Assembly (NCBI GenBank): GCA_020632955.1
Contig: JACKEO010000001.1
Coordinates: 394,001 to 458,000, forward strand
DNA: 64,000 bases
Reading direction: 5' to 3'
From: Alphaproteobacteria bacterium
GTDB taxonomy: Bacteria; Myxococcota_A; UBA796; GCA-2862545
The notes beneath the pieces were generated by a model that saw nothing but the letters and a program-made list of their open reading frames with translations, was not told where the DNA came from and made no database searches. The translations under genes were made by a program, and so were the position numbers. Positions 1 through 8,309 of this stretch are shown piece by piece. The first letter of the stretch is position 1, and each line of letters opens with the position of its first letter.

Positions 1-2
1 AG

Positions 3-1793
3 ACCGTCTACGTCGTCGACCCGGCACCACGCGCCTACGACGACTTCGCCCCGATGGTGACCGCCCACTACACCCAGGCGGGGTTCGGGCCGTTCCTGAG
101 CGGCCTTCGCGCCGTCGCCATCCAGCCGGACGCGGTGCTGACCCTGCGCGATGCGGAGTACGCCCGCGACACGCGCTTCGGTCGCTCGGTACGCCGCGTG
201 GCCGGGCGCGACGCCGTGCGCGCGCTGCTGGCGGAGCGGTTCGCGCTACCGCCCCGGCTGGTGGACGAGGCGCTGGAGGTGGTGGGCCGACGGCGGCCCG
301 AGCTGTTCGGGGAGCCTCGCTGGTTCGCCCTCGGGCGAGGGCACGCGCGGGAGAGCGTCGGCCTGGAGCCACCTGCCCGCGAGGACGTGCCCGACGTGCT
401 GGTGTCTCTCGCCACCGTGGGGCGCGGCGCGTCCGTTCGTCGGCTGCTCGACACCCTCGCGGAGGAGGTGCGCGCGTCGCACTACCCCGGACGTGTCGGC
501 GTGCTCCTCGTCGCGAACCACGACCGCGCCGAGGGTGCGCCCGAGCCGGACCCGGACGGGATCTTCGTCCACCGGGTCGCCATCGAGGATCTCCGACGCG
601 CGCTGGACCGCGCCGCCGAGGCCGGTGTGCTCCCGCCCGTCGGCGACCGGCTGCCGGTGCCCATCGGGGCCGCGCGGGACGCGCAGATCGCCGCCCTGCG
701 CGCTCACCTCGCCACGCCCGTCGGGGGGCTCCCTCACCCGTCGGCCCACCCGATCGTGGTGTGGATGGTCGATGACGACCTCGCCTTCCAGCAGCTCGAC
801 CCGCACGGCCGGATCGGTCGGCACACGAACCTGCTGTTCCGCGCTGCGCGGTTCTGGTCGCATCTGCCGCAGCACGCCGTCGTGCTCGGGACGTTCACCG
901 GCGACCCGCCCGTGCCCGGCCTGGACAGCCTCGGCGGTCAACTCCACGACCTCGCCGAGAACGTGTCCCGGATGCTCGTCCTCGGCCCCGACGCGGACTG
1001 GCAGCCGCCCGCGGCCCCCCCGCCGACCTTCGACGCCTACTACGACCTCACCGAGGCCCAGGCCCCCCACGCCGACGCGGTGTGGCCCTACGCGCCGCAA
1101 CGCGCCGGGGCGCGCGTGCGCGACGTGGCGCTCGACCTGCTGCGCGACCTGCCGCACCTGATCGACGGCCAACAGCTCACCCGTCCGCTCGTGTGGGACG
1201 GCACCGACGCAGCGCCGCGTCCGTCCCTACGGCGAGGTGGCAACGCGCTGTTTCTCGACCTCGACGCGCTGTTCCGTTGGCCGACGCCGGTACTCGCGAC
1301 GCCCGACGGCGTGACGACCCGTCGCGCCGACACGGTGTGGGCGGCGCTCGCCCAGGCCGAGGAGCCAGGCGCGGTCGTCGAGGCCACGCTGCCGCTGCTC
1401 CACCGTCGCAAGGGTCAGGCGGCCCGGCCCGGTTACGTCGCCGCCCATCAGGCCGCCCACCACACCGCCGCCCAGGTTCGTGGCGTCGTCCTGGCCCGCG
1501 CCGTGGCCGAGGCGCGCACCGTGGCGCACGAGCTCCCCGCGCGGGAGGCGCGCGTCACGGCGCAGCGACGGGAACTTCGCGCCCGGCTGGCCGATCTTCG
1601 GCAGCAGGTCCTCGCGCTGACGGCGTGGTCGGACCCGGACCTCGACCTCGCCGTCGCGGACGGACTGGAGGCGCTGGACACCCTCGACCGTCTGGCGGCA
1701 GCCGGCGAGCCGATGCCAGGCGATCCGGGCGAGATCGACGCCTTCCTGGCCCGCCTCCCCGACGCGGTGCGCGCGTGGCGAGGTGGCTGGTGA
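3..1793 (+). CDS. GT-A-like protein with coiled C-terminus (5' partial)
   Basis: The frame is open from base 3, so the gene begins upstream; the first ATG (54) is internal to the open frame and probably not the start. About 596 residues are visible. The middle part (roughly residues 135-330) alternates hydrophobic strands and helices as in a GT-A fold and holds VVWMVDDDLAF, a DXD-like acidic cluster that binds the nucleotide-sugar metal in such enzymes. A later stretch (RGGNALFLDLDALF) resembles a second part of a catalytic domain. The last ~130 residues are Ala/Arg/Glu-rich and probably helical or coiled. The stop overlaps the next start (GTGA), so it is translationally coupled to the propeller gene. 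I do not recognise a named family. Glycosyl transfer is an inference from fold-like features and from the co-transcribed deacetylase. Confidence 0.6.
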   Translation, partial: TVYVVDPAPRAYDDFAPMVTAHYTQAGFGPFLSGLRAVAIQPDAVLTLRDAEYARDTRFGRSVRRVAGRDAVRALLAERFALPPRLVDEALEVVGRRRPELFGEPRWFALGRGHARESVGLEPPAREDVPDVLVSLATVGRGASVRRLLDTLAEEVRASHYPGRVGVLLVANHDRAEGAPEPDPDGIFVHRVAIEDLRRALDRAAEAGVLPPVGDRLPVPIGAARDAQIAALRAHLATPVGGLPHPSAHPIVVWMVDDDLAFQQLDPHGRIGRHTNLLFRAARFWSHLPQHAVVLGTFTGDPPVPGLDSLGGQLHDLAENVSRMLVLGPDADWQPPAAPPPTFDAYYDLTEAQAPHADAVWPYAPQRAGARVRDVALDLLRDLPHLIDGQQLTRPLVWDGTDAAPRPSLRRGGNALFLDLDALFRWPTPVLATPDGVTTRRADTVWAALAQAEEPGAVVEATLPLLHRRKGQAARPGYVAAHQAAHHTAAQVRGVVLARAVAEARTVAHELPAREARVTAQRRELRARLADLRQQVLALTAWSDPDLDLAVADGLEALDTLDRLAAAGEPMPGDPGEIDAFLARLPDAVRAWRGGW

Positions 1794-2818
1794 AGGCGCT
1801 CGTGACCGGCGGGTACTTCGACCAGGGCGGTGATGGCGTCGTGTGGCTGGTGGACCTCGCGACCCAGCGCGCCGAGGTGCTGCTGCGCTGGACGCCACCC
1901 GCGCACCTGCACGTCCCGACCAAGGGCTTCGCCGGGGGAAGCCTCGGAGCCGACGGGTTGCTCTACGTCGCCGCTCACGCCGCCGTGGTGCGGATCGATC
2001 CCGTGCGCGCCGAGGTGACCGGCGTGCTGCACCAGCCGTGCATGAACGACCTGCACCACGTCGCCGCCATGGACGACCGGCTCTACGTCTCGAACACTGG
2101 CCTGGGCGCGGTGGACGTGCTCGACCTCGACGGCCGCTTCCTCGGCAGCCACGCGCTGCTCCCGGCCTGGGCCAACGCGCGTCGCATCCAGGGCGACGAC
2201 TTCCCAGCCGAGGCCCCGCCGGTGCGCCCCGGCTGGTCGGGCGAGCCGCCCGCGCCCTGGTCGGACCCGCGAGAGGACGACGGCTACCACGCCATCGAGC
2301 GGCGCTCGGCTCCGTTCCATCGCCTCAAGGTGCCGGACCACCTGCACGTCAACCACGTCGCCCAGGTCGATGGGCGGCTGCTCGCGACCTGCTTCGCCGA
2401 CGGGGCGTTGCGCAACCTGCACGGCTTCGACGAGGCTGCACGCCTCGACGGGCACTTCCTGCACGACGGCATCGTCCACGACGACGCCTTCTGGCTCACA
2501 GCGATCGACGGAAGCGCGATCGAGCTCGACGCGGTGACCCTGCGCGAACGGCGCCGGATCGACGCGTTCGCCGTCGGACACCACGGCTGGTGTCGCGGCC
2601 TCGCCGTCACCGACGACCACCTGGCCATCGGGCTGACCGAGGTGCGACGGGCCCGCCTCCCGCGCCACCGCTGGGCCGATCGGGCGCCCGACGGCAGCGA
2701 GACGAGCGTACTGCTGCTCGACCGCCGGGACGGCCGGCTGCTCTCCCGCGTGAACCTCACCGACGAGGCCCGCCACGCCAAGCTGTACAGCGTCCTCCCC
2801 ATCGAGGTGACCGCATGA
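1790..2818 (+). CDS. DUF4915/TIGR03032-like beta-propeller protein
   Basis: 342 residues from a GTG that overlaps the upstream stop. It has regularly spaced blade-like motifs (GLLYVAAHAAVVRID, DDRLYVSNTGLGAVDVLDLDG, DDAFWLTAIDGSAIELD) and a late GHHGWCRGLAV motif like the one I associate with the DUF4915/TIGR03032 group, whose chemistry is unknown. There is no signal peptide, so it is probably cytoplasmic. Its end overlaps the sigma-54 activator gene by ATGA. The role may be scaffolding or metabolite binding, or an enzyme using the propeller's central channel; the sequence does not decide. The family assignment is from memory of the motif only. Confidence 0.65.
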   Translation: MKALVTGGYFDQGGDGVVWLVDLATQRAEVLLRWTPPAHLHVPTKGFAGGSLGADGLLYVAAHAAVVRIDPVRAEVTGVLHQPCMNDLHHVAAMDDRLYVSNTGLGAVDVLDLDGRFLGSHALLPAWANARRIQGDDFPAEAPPVRPGWSGEPPAPWSDPREDDGYHAIERRSAPFHRLKVPDHLHVNHVAQVDGRLLATCFADGALRNLHGFDEAARLDGHFLHDGIVHDDAFWLTAIDGSAIELDAVTLRERRRIDAFAVGHHGWCRGLAVTDDHLAIGLTEVRRARLPRHRWADRAPDGSETSVLLLDRRDGRLLSRVNLTDEARHAKLYSVLPIEVTA

Positions 2819-4347
2819 AGAACGCCACCCTGGTCCTCGTGCGGCCCCACCCCGAACGTGGTGACCTGAACCACCCGACCGACGCTGCGTTGGCCGAGCG
2901 CCTCAGCAACTCGCCGCCGTGCTGGGTCGTGCTGATCGGCGGGAGCCCCCACAGAGCGGGCAAGGAAGGTGCCGACACGCGCGAGCGCCACCGCACCGCG
3001 CGCCACGATGCCATGCGTCGTGCGCTCTGCATGGAGGGAATCGCCAAGGACGGCGTCAGTGTGTTCGCGCCGGTGGATGTGGCCGGAGCGGGAGATGCCG
3101 ACGACCTGGCCCTCGCGCTCGCCGGCTACCTCGCGGACGTGGGCCTACGGATGCCGCTGAAGCAGTCGAGCCAGCTCGACGTGCGGCTCCCGCCCGACCT
3201 TGCTCCCGCGCTCCTCGCGGCCGTCGTGGAGGCGGTCAGCGTGTACCCGAGGACCGACGTGTGGCTGGGTGACCAGAAGCTCTCCTCCAGCCTGCGCTGG
3301 GAGCTTCGACGCGACCTGTTCCGCTCGCCGTCGCGAGTCCCCTCCCCGGACGACGCGGAACTCCTGGGCTCCACACCGGCCATCGAGGAGGTGAGGCAGA
3401 AAGTCGCTCGCTACGCCGACAGGCCCTTCCCCGTCCTGATCATCGGCGAGACGGGCACCGGCAAGGAGGTGGTCGCGAAGATGCTGCATGAGCAGTCGAG
3501 CCGTGAGGGGCGGTTCATGGCGCAGAACGCCGCCCAGCTCTCACAGGAACTCGCCGACAGCCTGCTGTTCGGCCACGTCAAGGGTGCATTCACCGGGGCG
3601 GACACCGACCGGCACGGGCGCATCCGAGAAGCGAATGGCGGGACCTTCTTCCTCGACGAGGTGTTCAACCTCGCTCCCCCGGTGCAGGGCAAGCTGCTTC
3701 GGGCGCTCAATCGCGCCGACCAAGGCATCATCCATGTCGAGCCTCTCGGCTCGACAAGAGAGGTCCCAGTCAACGCACGGCTGGTCGTCTCCGCGCTCGG
3801 CGATCCGCGCATCGAGCAGCAGACCCCGGGCATGAACGCGATGCGAACGGATCTGTTCTACCGGGTTTCGGCGGGCATCATCTGCCTGCCCCCTCTACGG
3901 CAGACGCTCGACGACCTGCCCGAGCTCTGCCGGGCAATCCTGCACCGCCTCGACCACCACGGCCTGGTCACCGACGACGGCATCGCCGTGCTCCGCGAGC
4001 ACGACTGGCCCGGCAATATCCGCGAGCTGCAGCTCATCCTGCTGCGGACGCTCATGGACGCGCCGAGCAAGGTCGAGGAGCTCGGTCCCGACGCACTCCG
4101 CGCAGCGCTCGACACCAATCGACTACCACCCCGAGCGGGCTCGCTGCAGCTCCCCTGCGACCTCGACCTCGAACTGAAGCGGCTCGAGGTGGCGACGTTG
4201 CGCGCGGCGCTGCTTGAGTGCGGTCACGTCCAGGCGCAGGCGGGCCGGCGGATCGGGATGGACCCGAAGAACGCCCGGAACTTCGGCCGGCGGCTGGAGA
4301 CGGCTGAGCGGCAGCTTCTAGAGATGGCAAACCGCCATGCCGAATGA
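2815..4347 (+). CDS. sigma-54-dependent transcriptional activator
   Basis: 510 residues. Residues 1-195 form an unrecognised N-terminal sensory region with alternating strand/helix pattern (LVLVRPHP, CWVVLIGGSP). The AAA+ domain follows: Walker A GETGTGKE (211-218), an intact GAFTGA loop (257-262) that contacts sigma-54, and Walker B GGTFFLDE (277-282). Further conserved segments include FYRVSAGIICLPPLR and DWPGNIREL. A Fis-type helix-turn-helix lies at about 461-495. It is therefore an active bacterial enhancer-binding protein rather than a repressor-type relative. Its layout (sensor, AAA+, HTH) parallels RtcR, but no RtcA/RtcB genes are nearby. Sitting inside the operon, it probably controls this same cluster in response to a ligand of its N-terminal domain. 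No convincing -24/-12 promoter was found in the visible part. Confidence 0.88.
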   Translation: MKNATLVLVRPHPERGDLNHPTDAALAERLSNSPPCWVVLIGGSPHRAGKEGADTRERHRTARHDAMRRALCMEGIAKDGVSVFAPVDVAGAGDADDLALALAGYLADVGLRMPLKQSSQLDVRLPPDLAPALLAAVVEAVSVYPRTDVWLGDQKLSSSLRWELRRDLFRSPSRVPSPDDAELLGSTPAIEEVRQKVARYADRPFPVLIIGETGTGKEVVAKMLHEQSSREGRFMAQNAAQLSQELADSLLFGHVKGAFTGADTDRHGRIREANGGTFFLDEVFNLAPPVQGKLLRALNRADQGIIHVEPLGSTREVPVNARLVVSALGDPRIEQQTPGMNAMRTDLFYRVSAGIICLPPLRQTLDDLPELCRAILHRLDHHGLVTDDGIAVLREHDWPGNIRELQLILLRTLMDAPSKVEELGPDALRAALDTNRLPPRAGSLQLPCDLDLELKRLEVATLRAALLECGHVQAQAGRRIGMDPKNARNFGRRLETAERQLLEMANRHAE

Positions 4348-4410
4348 CCTCGCGCCCCAGATGGCCCCCGCTGTCGCCGTCCTTCCAGACCGAGCCACGA
4401 TCGCCGTGGT

Positions 4411-4418
4411 GGAGGTGG
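4411..4418 (+). promoter_or_regulatory. ribosome binding site deciding the methylase start
   Basis: GGAGGTGG ends a few bases before GTG 4422. An ATG at 4344 overlaps the upstream stop and would add 26 residues (MTSRPRWPPLSP...) with no resemblance to the family, whereas the GTG puts the VHIVGIGPGG strand at residue 9, as in other tetrapyrrole methylases. The GTG start is preferred. Confidence 0.6.
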
Positions 4419-4421
4419 CGC

Positions 4422-5147
4422 GTGCGAGCTGAACCAGCGCCGCAGGTCCACATCGTGGGCATCGGGCCGGGGGGCGACGAGCGCTATCTGACCGATGCGG
4501 CCCGTCGTGCCGTGTCCGAGGCGGACGTGGTGATCTTTCCTGGTACGCAGATGGGCGACCCGATCCGCGCTCTCGTGCGCGGCGAGCTCCGATGGGGATG
4601 CTGGTTCGAGGACGCGGAGATCCGGGAGTGGGTCCGCGCCGCGGTCGAGGCGGGCCAGCGGGTCGCGTGGCTCTACGCCGGGGACCCCACGCTCTACGCT
4701 GGGGAGCCCGGCCGCTTCGGGTCGCTCTCTGCCAACGGAGCGTGGCTGCGCGAGCAAGGCATCCGCTTCGAGGTGCATCCCGGTGTGAGCAGTCTCCAGG
4801 CGCTCCTCGCGAAGCTCGGTCTCGAGCACGCACGTGTCGAGTCGGGATGTCCGATGGCCGTCTACGCGCCAGGGCGCGACGCCGCACCTCTGGCCCGCCG
4901 GCGCATGGACACCCTCGCGGCCTTGGGCATGCCGATGGCGCTGTTCCTGGCGGACCAGTCCATCGCAGACGTCCTCGAGGTCGGCACACGCCACTTCGGT
5001 CTCGAGGGGCGGATCGTGGTGGGACACCGCATCGGGTGGCCGGACGAGTGGATCATCGACAGCACGCTCGGCGAGTTCGCACGTCGGGCCGAGGGCACCG
5101 AAGTGCCCAGGCACACGCTGTTGCTTGTAGGTCCGTGGCATGGATGA
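4422..5147 (+). CDS. orphan CobM/CbiF-type tetrapyrrole (SAM) methylase
   Basis: 241 residues, close to the ~250 usual for precorrin-4 C11-methyltransferases. It has the family hallmarks: an N-terminal IVGIGPGG SAM-site loop, ADVVIFPG, the YAGDPTLY motif (84-93) and HPGVSSLQA (120-127). These mark the class III methyltransferase fold, which transfers a methyl group from S-adenosylmethionine. No other cobalamin or haem gene is in the window, and the neighbours are a nucleotide-binding SLOG protein, a NodB-like deacetylase and a GT-A-like protein. The substrate may therefore not be a corrin. Other members of this fold methylate diphthamide precursor, rRNA-linked substrates or peptide backbones (borosins). 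The stop overlaps the next gene. Confidence 0.8.
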   Translation: MRAEPAPQVHIVGIGPGGDERYLTDAARRAVSEADVVIFPGTQMGDPIRALVRGELRWGCWFEDAEIREWVRAAVEAGQRVAWLYAGDPTLYAGEPGRFGSLSANGAWLREQGIRFEVHPGVSSLQALLAKLGLEHARVESGCPMAVYAPGRDAAPLARRRMDTLAALGMPMALFLADQSIADVLEVGTRHFGLEGRIVVGHRIGWPDEWIIDSTLGEFARRAEGTEVPRHTLLLVGPWHG

Positions 5148-5697
5148 GCGCATGAACGGCAGCACCCGACGGCGCGTCGCCGTCGTCGCCGGGGCCAACT
5201 CGGCCTCGGAGGTCATCCTGGGCGCAGCCGAGACCATCGGGGCTGGGCTCGTGGACGCTGGTTTCCGGGTCGCCACCGGGGGACTCGGCGGGGTGATGAC
5301 CGCCGCCTCGCGCGGCGCGCGGCAGGCGTCCGGTTGGACCGATGGGTGCGTGATCGGCGTACTGCCGGGCCTGGTCGCCTCGGAAGCCAACCCCTTCGTG
5401 GACGTGGTGGTGCCGACCGGCATGAACTACGCCCGCAACACCATCCTCGTCGCGATGGCCGACGTGGTGGTCGCCGTCGGCGGCGGGTCGGGCACGCTCA
5501 GCGAGATCGCGCTGGCCTGGCAGCATGGCAAGCCCATCGTGGCGCTCGACCTCGGCGAGGGATGGAGCGCGCGCTTGGCCGGCGAGCGGCTCGACCACCG
5601 TCGCGGCGACCTCCTGCACCGGGCCACAAGCGCGGAGGAGGCCGTCAGGCTGGCCGTCAGGCTCGTGGGCACGAGGGAAGGAAGTCGTGGCTTCTGA
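5140..5697 (+). CDS. TIGR00725/LOG-like SLOG-fold protein
   Basis: 185 residues from ATG 5140, overlapping the methylase stop; ATG 5152 is a possible alternative. It starts with a Rossmann strand (RRVAVVAGAN), continues with a GGLGGVMTAASRGA phosphate-loop-like segment and carries GGGSGTLSE (114-122), the counterpart of PGGxGTxxE of LOG proteins. Catalytic LOG enzymes remove ribose 5-phosphate from cytokinin nucleotides. TIGR00725-type members are less well understood and may bind nucleotides without cleaving them. Next to a SAM methylase and a deacetylase, a nucleotide or nucleoside substrate for the pathway is a reasonable inference. It ends 11 bases inside the deacetylase gene. Confidence 0.8.
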   Translation: MDERMNGSTRRRVAVVAGANSASEVILGAAETIGAGLVDAGFRVATGGLGGVMTAASRGARQASGWTDGCVIGVLPGLVASEANPFVDVVVPTGMNYARNTILVAMADVVVAVGGGSGTLSEIALAWQHGKPIVALDLGEGWSARLAGERLDHRRGDLLHRATSAEEAVRLAVRLVGTREGSRGF

Positions 5698-6586
5698 CGC
5701 GACCCGCATCCTGATGTTCCATCGCATCCTCGGCGACGCCTCGGCCGTCTTCGACCTTCCGAGCTGCTACCGGATGCGGGGCACGGCGCTGACGGTGCCC
5801 GAGTTCCTGCGTGTCGTCGAGGACGCCGGCCCGGTCCTGCGACTCGAAGCGGTGGAGTGCGCGCTCGCAGCCGGTGAGCGGCTCCCGCACGGATCCGTCC
5901 TCACGTTCGACGACGGCTACAGGGAGCACCTCGACGTGGTGGCGCCGCTGCTCGCCGCGCGGGGCGTCTCGGCCACGTTCTACGTCGCGACCGGGCTCCA
6001 CGGGGAGGCTTCTGACGTGGCCGTCGTGGACGCGTGGTACTGGCTGCTGGACCACGCCGCCGGGCGGGTGGCGAGGGTGCCGCTGCCCGGCGGTGGTGAG
6101 CACCGGGGGCGCGTCGACACCTACGAGTGCAAGACCGCCTGGGTGGAAGGCGAGCCGAAGGCGCGCCTGCTCGCCGCCACGCCCGCGCAGCAGGCCGCGA
6201 TGGTAGCGGCGCTGGCCGATTCGGTCGGCTGCGCGCTGCCAGCCGACCTCGCTGCACGTCTGTACCTGCGTCCGAGTGAGTGGGCCGCGTTGGTCGGCCT
6301 CGGGATGCGCGTCGGCGCTCACAGCGTCAGCCACCCCCGCCTGACGCAGGTAGATGACGAAACGCTTCGGGCTGAGGTCGAGGGGTCCGTCAGCGCGGTG
6401 CGGCAGCTCGGTGGCCAGGTGGCGTTCGCGTACCCGGACGGGGCCTACGACGAGCGGGTCGTGCGCGAGGTGAGCCGGGCGGCGGTGTCGTCGTCCGCGA
6501 CCTGCGAACCGGGGATGGTGGGGCGCGGGGACGACTTGCTGCGGCTGTCGAGGGTGTTCGTGTCGACGCCCCGCGCGGGACCCTGA
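5687..6586 (+). CDS. NodB-type polysaccharide deacetylase
   Basis: 299 residues from GTG 5687, preceded by AAGGAAG (5678-5684). Motif 1 is VLTFDDGY (TFDDG at 73-77; catalytic base and metal Asp), motif 2 HSVSHP (212-217; two metal His) and motif 3 FAYPDG (247-252). The Asp-His-His metal set is therefore complete. It opens with RILMFHRI, a first strand common to NodB/PgaB-type proteins. There is no signal peptide, so it should act in the cytoplasm on a small or lipid-linked substrate rather than on mature wall polymer. It is the last gene of the operon. Hydrolysis of an N-acetyl or similar acyl amide is the expected reaction; the substrate is unknown. Confidence 0.88.
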   Translation: MASDATRILMFHRILGDASAVFDLPSCYRMRGTALTVPEFLRVVEDAGPVLRLEAVECALAAGERLPHGSVLTFDDGYREHLDVVAPLLAARGVSATFYVATGLHGEASDVAVVDAWYWLLDHAAGRVARVPLPGGGEHRGRVDTYECKTAWVEGEPKARLLAATPAQQAAMVAALADSVGCALPADLAARLYLRPSEWAALVGLGMRVGAHSVSHPRLTQVDDETLRAEVEGSVSAVRQLGGQVAFAYPDGAYDERVVREVSRAAVSSSATCEPGMVGRGDDLLRLSRVFVSTPRAGP

Positions 6587-6775
6587 CCGCGCCCCAGGCG
6601 GGCTTCGAGGTGTGGACGCTGAGTCCAGGACACGCACCGAAACCCGCCGTCGGCACCGGGGGCCAGATGGTCCTCCACTCCCGTGGTCGCCACGACGTCC
6701 ACCGCACGGCGCGCCATGCAGTCGGACACTCGAGCACCGAGACCGTAGATGAACCGCCGGGCTCACCCTCGAACA

Positions 6776-7642
6776 TCAGTCCCGCGCCGCGGCGAACCCC
6801 GCCGCCCCAAGCGCAGCGGCGGCCTCCACAGCCTCCCCCAGACCCGGCCCCTCCAGCCGCGACTTCCGCACGAACCCCTTCCACTGCGCCTGCTTCGTCG
6901 GCTCCGTCACGAAGGCCGTCGTCAGGCCGACCGGCAGCTCTGCTGGTATCGGCGTCCCACGCCGCGCGAAGGTGTGCCGGATGGCCGCCCCCAGGTGCTC
7001 CGCCGTCACCACGCCGAGCCGTCGAGCGGTCCAGAGGTCGTAGTAGTCCTTCATCCTGCTGTTGGTGAGCCCGAGGGAACAGACGGCGTGGAGCTTCTCC
7101 GCGAGCGTGGCGGCCGCCGGGTAGCCGAGCACCCGCGGCGCACCGAGATCGAGCAGCTGGGGATAGTCGACCCAGGTCGGCTCGGGGACGACGGCATCAC
7201 CGAACCCCACGTCGACCTGCACGCGGACGACCATGCCGCCGAAGTCTGCCGTGAACCGCGCTCGGACGCCGACGTAGGCGCTCGCCACGGCGATGGGCTC
7301 GGCCTCGAGCGAGTCCAGGTCGAACACGACCCCGTCCGCTGGCACCTCGGTCGCGAGGATGTCCCCGAGCCGAGCCACCACAGCGCTGGTGGTGCTGTCG
7401 CCCCACCCCAGCAGGTCCACGTCGCGCGTGGGCCGTCCGTACTCCCCGGCCCAGGTCAGCGTCATCACCCCGCCCTTCAGCACGAACCGGTCGGCGTGGG
7501 GCGATGCCGCCAGCCGGAACAGGAAGCGTTCCATCGCGTAGAAGGTCGCGAGCTCCTGGAACACCCGCTTCTCGGCTCGGGCGCGATCCAGCAGGCGCTG
7601 CCGGACAGAGGCCGCGATGTTCGTGGTCTCCTTCTTCGTCAT
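6776..7642 (-). CDS. AbiEii-type nucleotidyltransferase toxin (pair 1)
   Basis: 288 residues starting at ATG 7642, which overlaps the antitoxin stop (ATGA). Nucleotidyltransferase motifs: VLKGGVMTL (KGG at 56-58), RPTRDVDLLG (TRDVDL at 72-77, the two metal Asp), then LAEKLHAVCS and NSRMKDYYDLW near the middle. This matches the AbiEii/type IV toxin family (PF08843), whose members block growth by nucleotide transfer (tRNA 3' ends in studied cases). It pairs with the AbiEi-like gene immediately upstream. Such pairs are common on mobile and defence loci. A longer reading to 7687 adds 15 unrelated residues and is not preferred. Confidence 0.85.
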   Translation of the reverse strand: MTKKETTNIAASVRQRLLDRARAEKRVFQELATFYAMERFLFRLAASPHADRFVLKGGVMTLTWAGEYGRPTRDVDLLGWGDSTTSAVVARLGDILATEVPADGVVFDLDSLEAEPIAVASAYVGVRARFTADFGGMVVRVQVDVGFGDAVVPEPTWVDYPQLLDLGAPRVLGYPAAATLAEKLHAVCSLGLTNSRMKDYYDLWTARRLGVVTAEHLGAAIRHTFARRGTPIPAELPVGLTTAFVTEPTKQAQWKGFVRKSRLEGPGLGEAVEAAAALGAAGFAAARD

Positions 7643-8229
7643 GCGAGCGCTTCGAGGTAGGGCCGCATGACGCGCTGCACCCGACAAGCCCTGGCCATGT
7701 CGTCGATCTCCGCGGGCGTGGCGATGCGCCGGGCGATCGCCTGGCGGAGCGCGTCGATCGCCGTGTCGAGCCCCACACGGGTCCGGAACTTGAACGCGTC
7801 GGCCACGGACTTCGCGGGCGAAGTGACGTGCATCTCGACCCCGTCGATCACGCGCAGCTCCTGGCCCGCCCGGAAGCTCACCGCCGAGAAGTGGTAGACC
7901 TCCAGCGGTGGATGGTGGAGCGAGGGCGCGTGCGTTCCGTGCGGAAGAGCCACGTGGACGGCGTGGGGGATCGCCTCCGTGATCCCGTGCAGGTGGAGCG
8001 CCGTCAGCGTGCAGAACAGCGCCTTCGGCGCGCGCATGGCGACCGCCACGAGGTCGGGTTCGGTGAGAGGTTCCTCCGCCAGGCGGTACACGCCGCGCGA
8101 CACCTCCATGAGGTCGCCCGCATCCCGCGCGCGGTACAGATCGCGGGGGTGGAGACCGGCCGCCCGCACATCTCGGGTGCGCGCGGTGCCTCCCAGGCTC
8201 GTCATCAGGTTGCGCAGTTCAGGGTCCAT
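7639..8229 (-). CDS. AbiEi-type antitoxin/regulator (pair 1)
   Basis: 196 residues from ATG 8229 (ATG 8244 and GTG 8280 are also in frame). The N-terminal part contains a winged-helix-like segment (GGTARTRDVRAAGLHPRDLYRARDAGDLMEVSRGVYRL) typical of type IV antitoxins, which autorepress their promoter. The rest (PHAVHVALP, ITSPAKSVADAFKFR-like) matches the C-terminal antitoxin domain. It overlaps the toxin gene by four bases. Start choice rests on the promoter-like AT-rich stretch just upstream. Confidence 0.8.
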   Translation of the reverse strand: MDPELRNLMTSLGGTARTRDVRAAGLHPRDLYRARDAGDLMEVSRGVYRLAEEPLTEPDLVAVAMRAPKALFCTLTALHLHGITEAIPHAVHVALPHGTHAPSLHHPPLEVYHFSAVSFRAGQELRVIDGVEMHVTSPAKSVADAFKFRTRVGLDTAIDALRQAIARRIATPAEIDDMARACRVQRVMRPYLEALA

Positions 8230-8244
8230 GGATCGATTCCGCAT

Positions 8245-8285
8245 CACTTGTTCGTAACTATAGCAATTTCGTCCATTCACACCAG
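8245..8285 (-). promoter_or_regulatory. AT-rich promoter region of AbiE pair 1
   Basis: This stretch is strikingly AT-rich against the ~70% GC surroundings. Read on the minus strand it contains TTGCTATAGT, with TATAGT (8262-8257) as a plausible -10 element, and ACGAA occurs twice about 15 bases apart, a possible repressor contact. The -35 is not clear. The transcript start would fall about 20 bases before ATG 8229. Confidence 0.4.
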
Positions 8286-8309
8286 GAACGACCCGAGGAT
8301 CCCGGACAC

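Noticed and set aside
4347..4411. Possible sigma-54 promoter (TGGC ... GC) before the methylase
   Set aside because: The GG-GC spacing is 11 bases instead of 10 and the TTGCA part is absent; the gap is also short enough for simple read-through.
4422..5147. Cobalamin biosynthesis gene cobM
   Set aside because: No other cobalamin gene lies within reach in the visible window, so the specific name is not supported.
6587..6775. Small frames in the gap between the deacetylase and AbiEii genes
   Set aside because: No ribosome site, no motif and no coding pattern; they overlap real genes at their ends.
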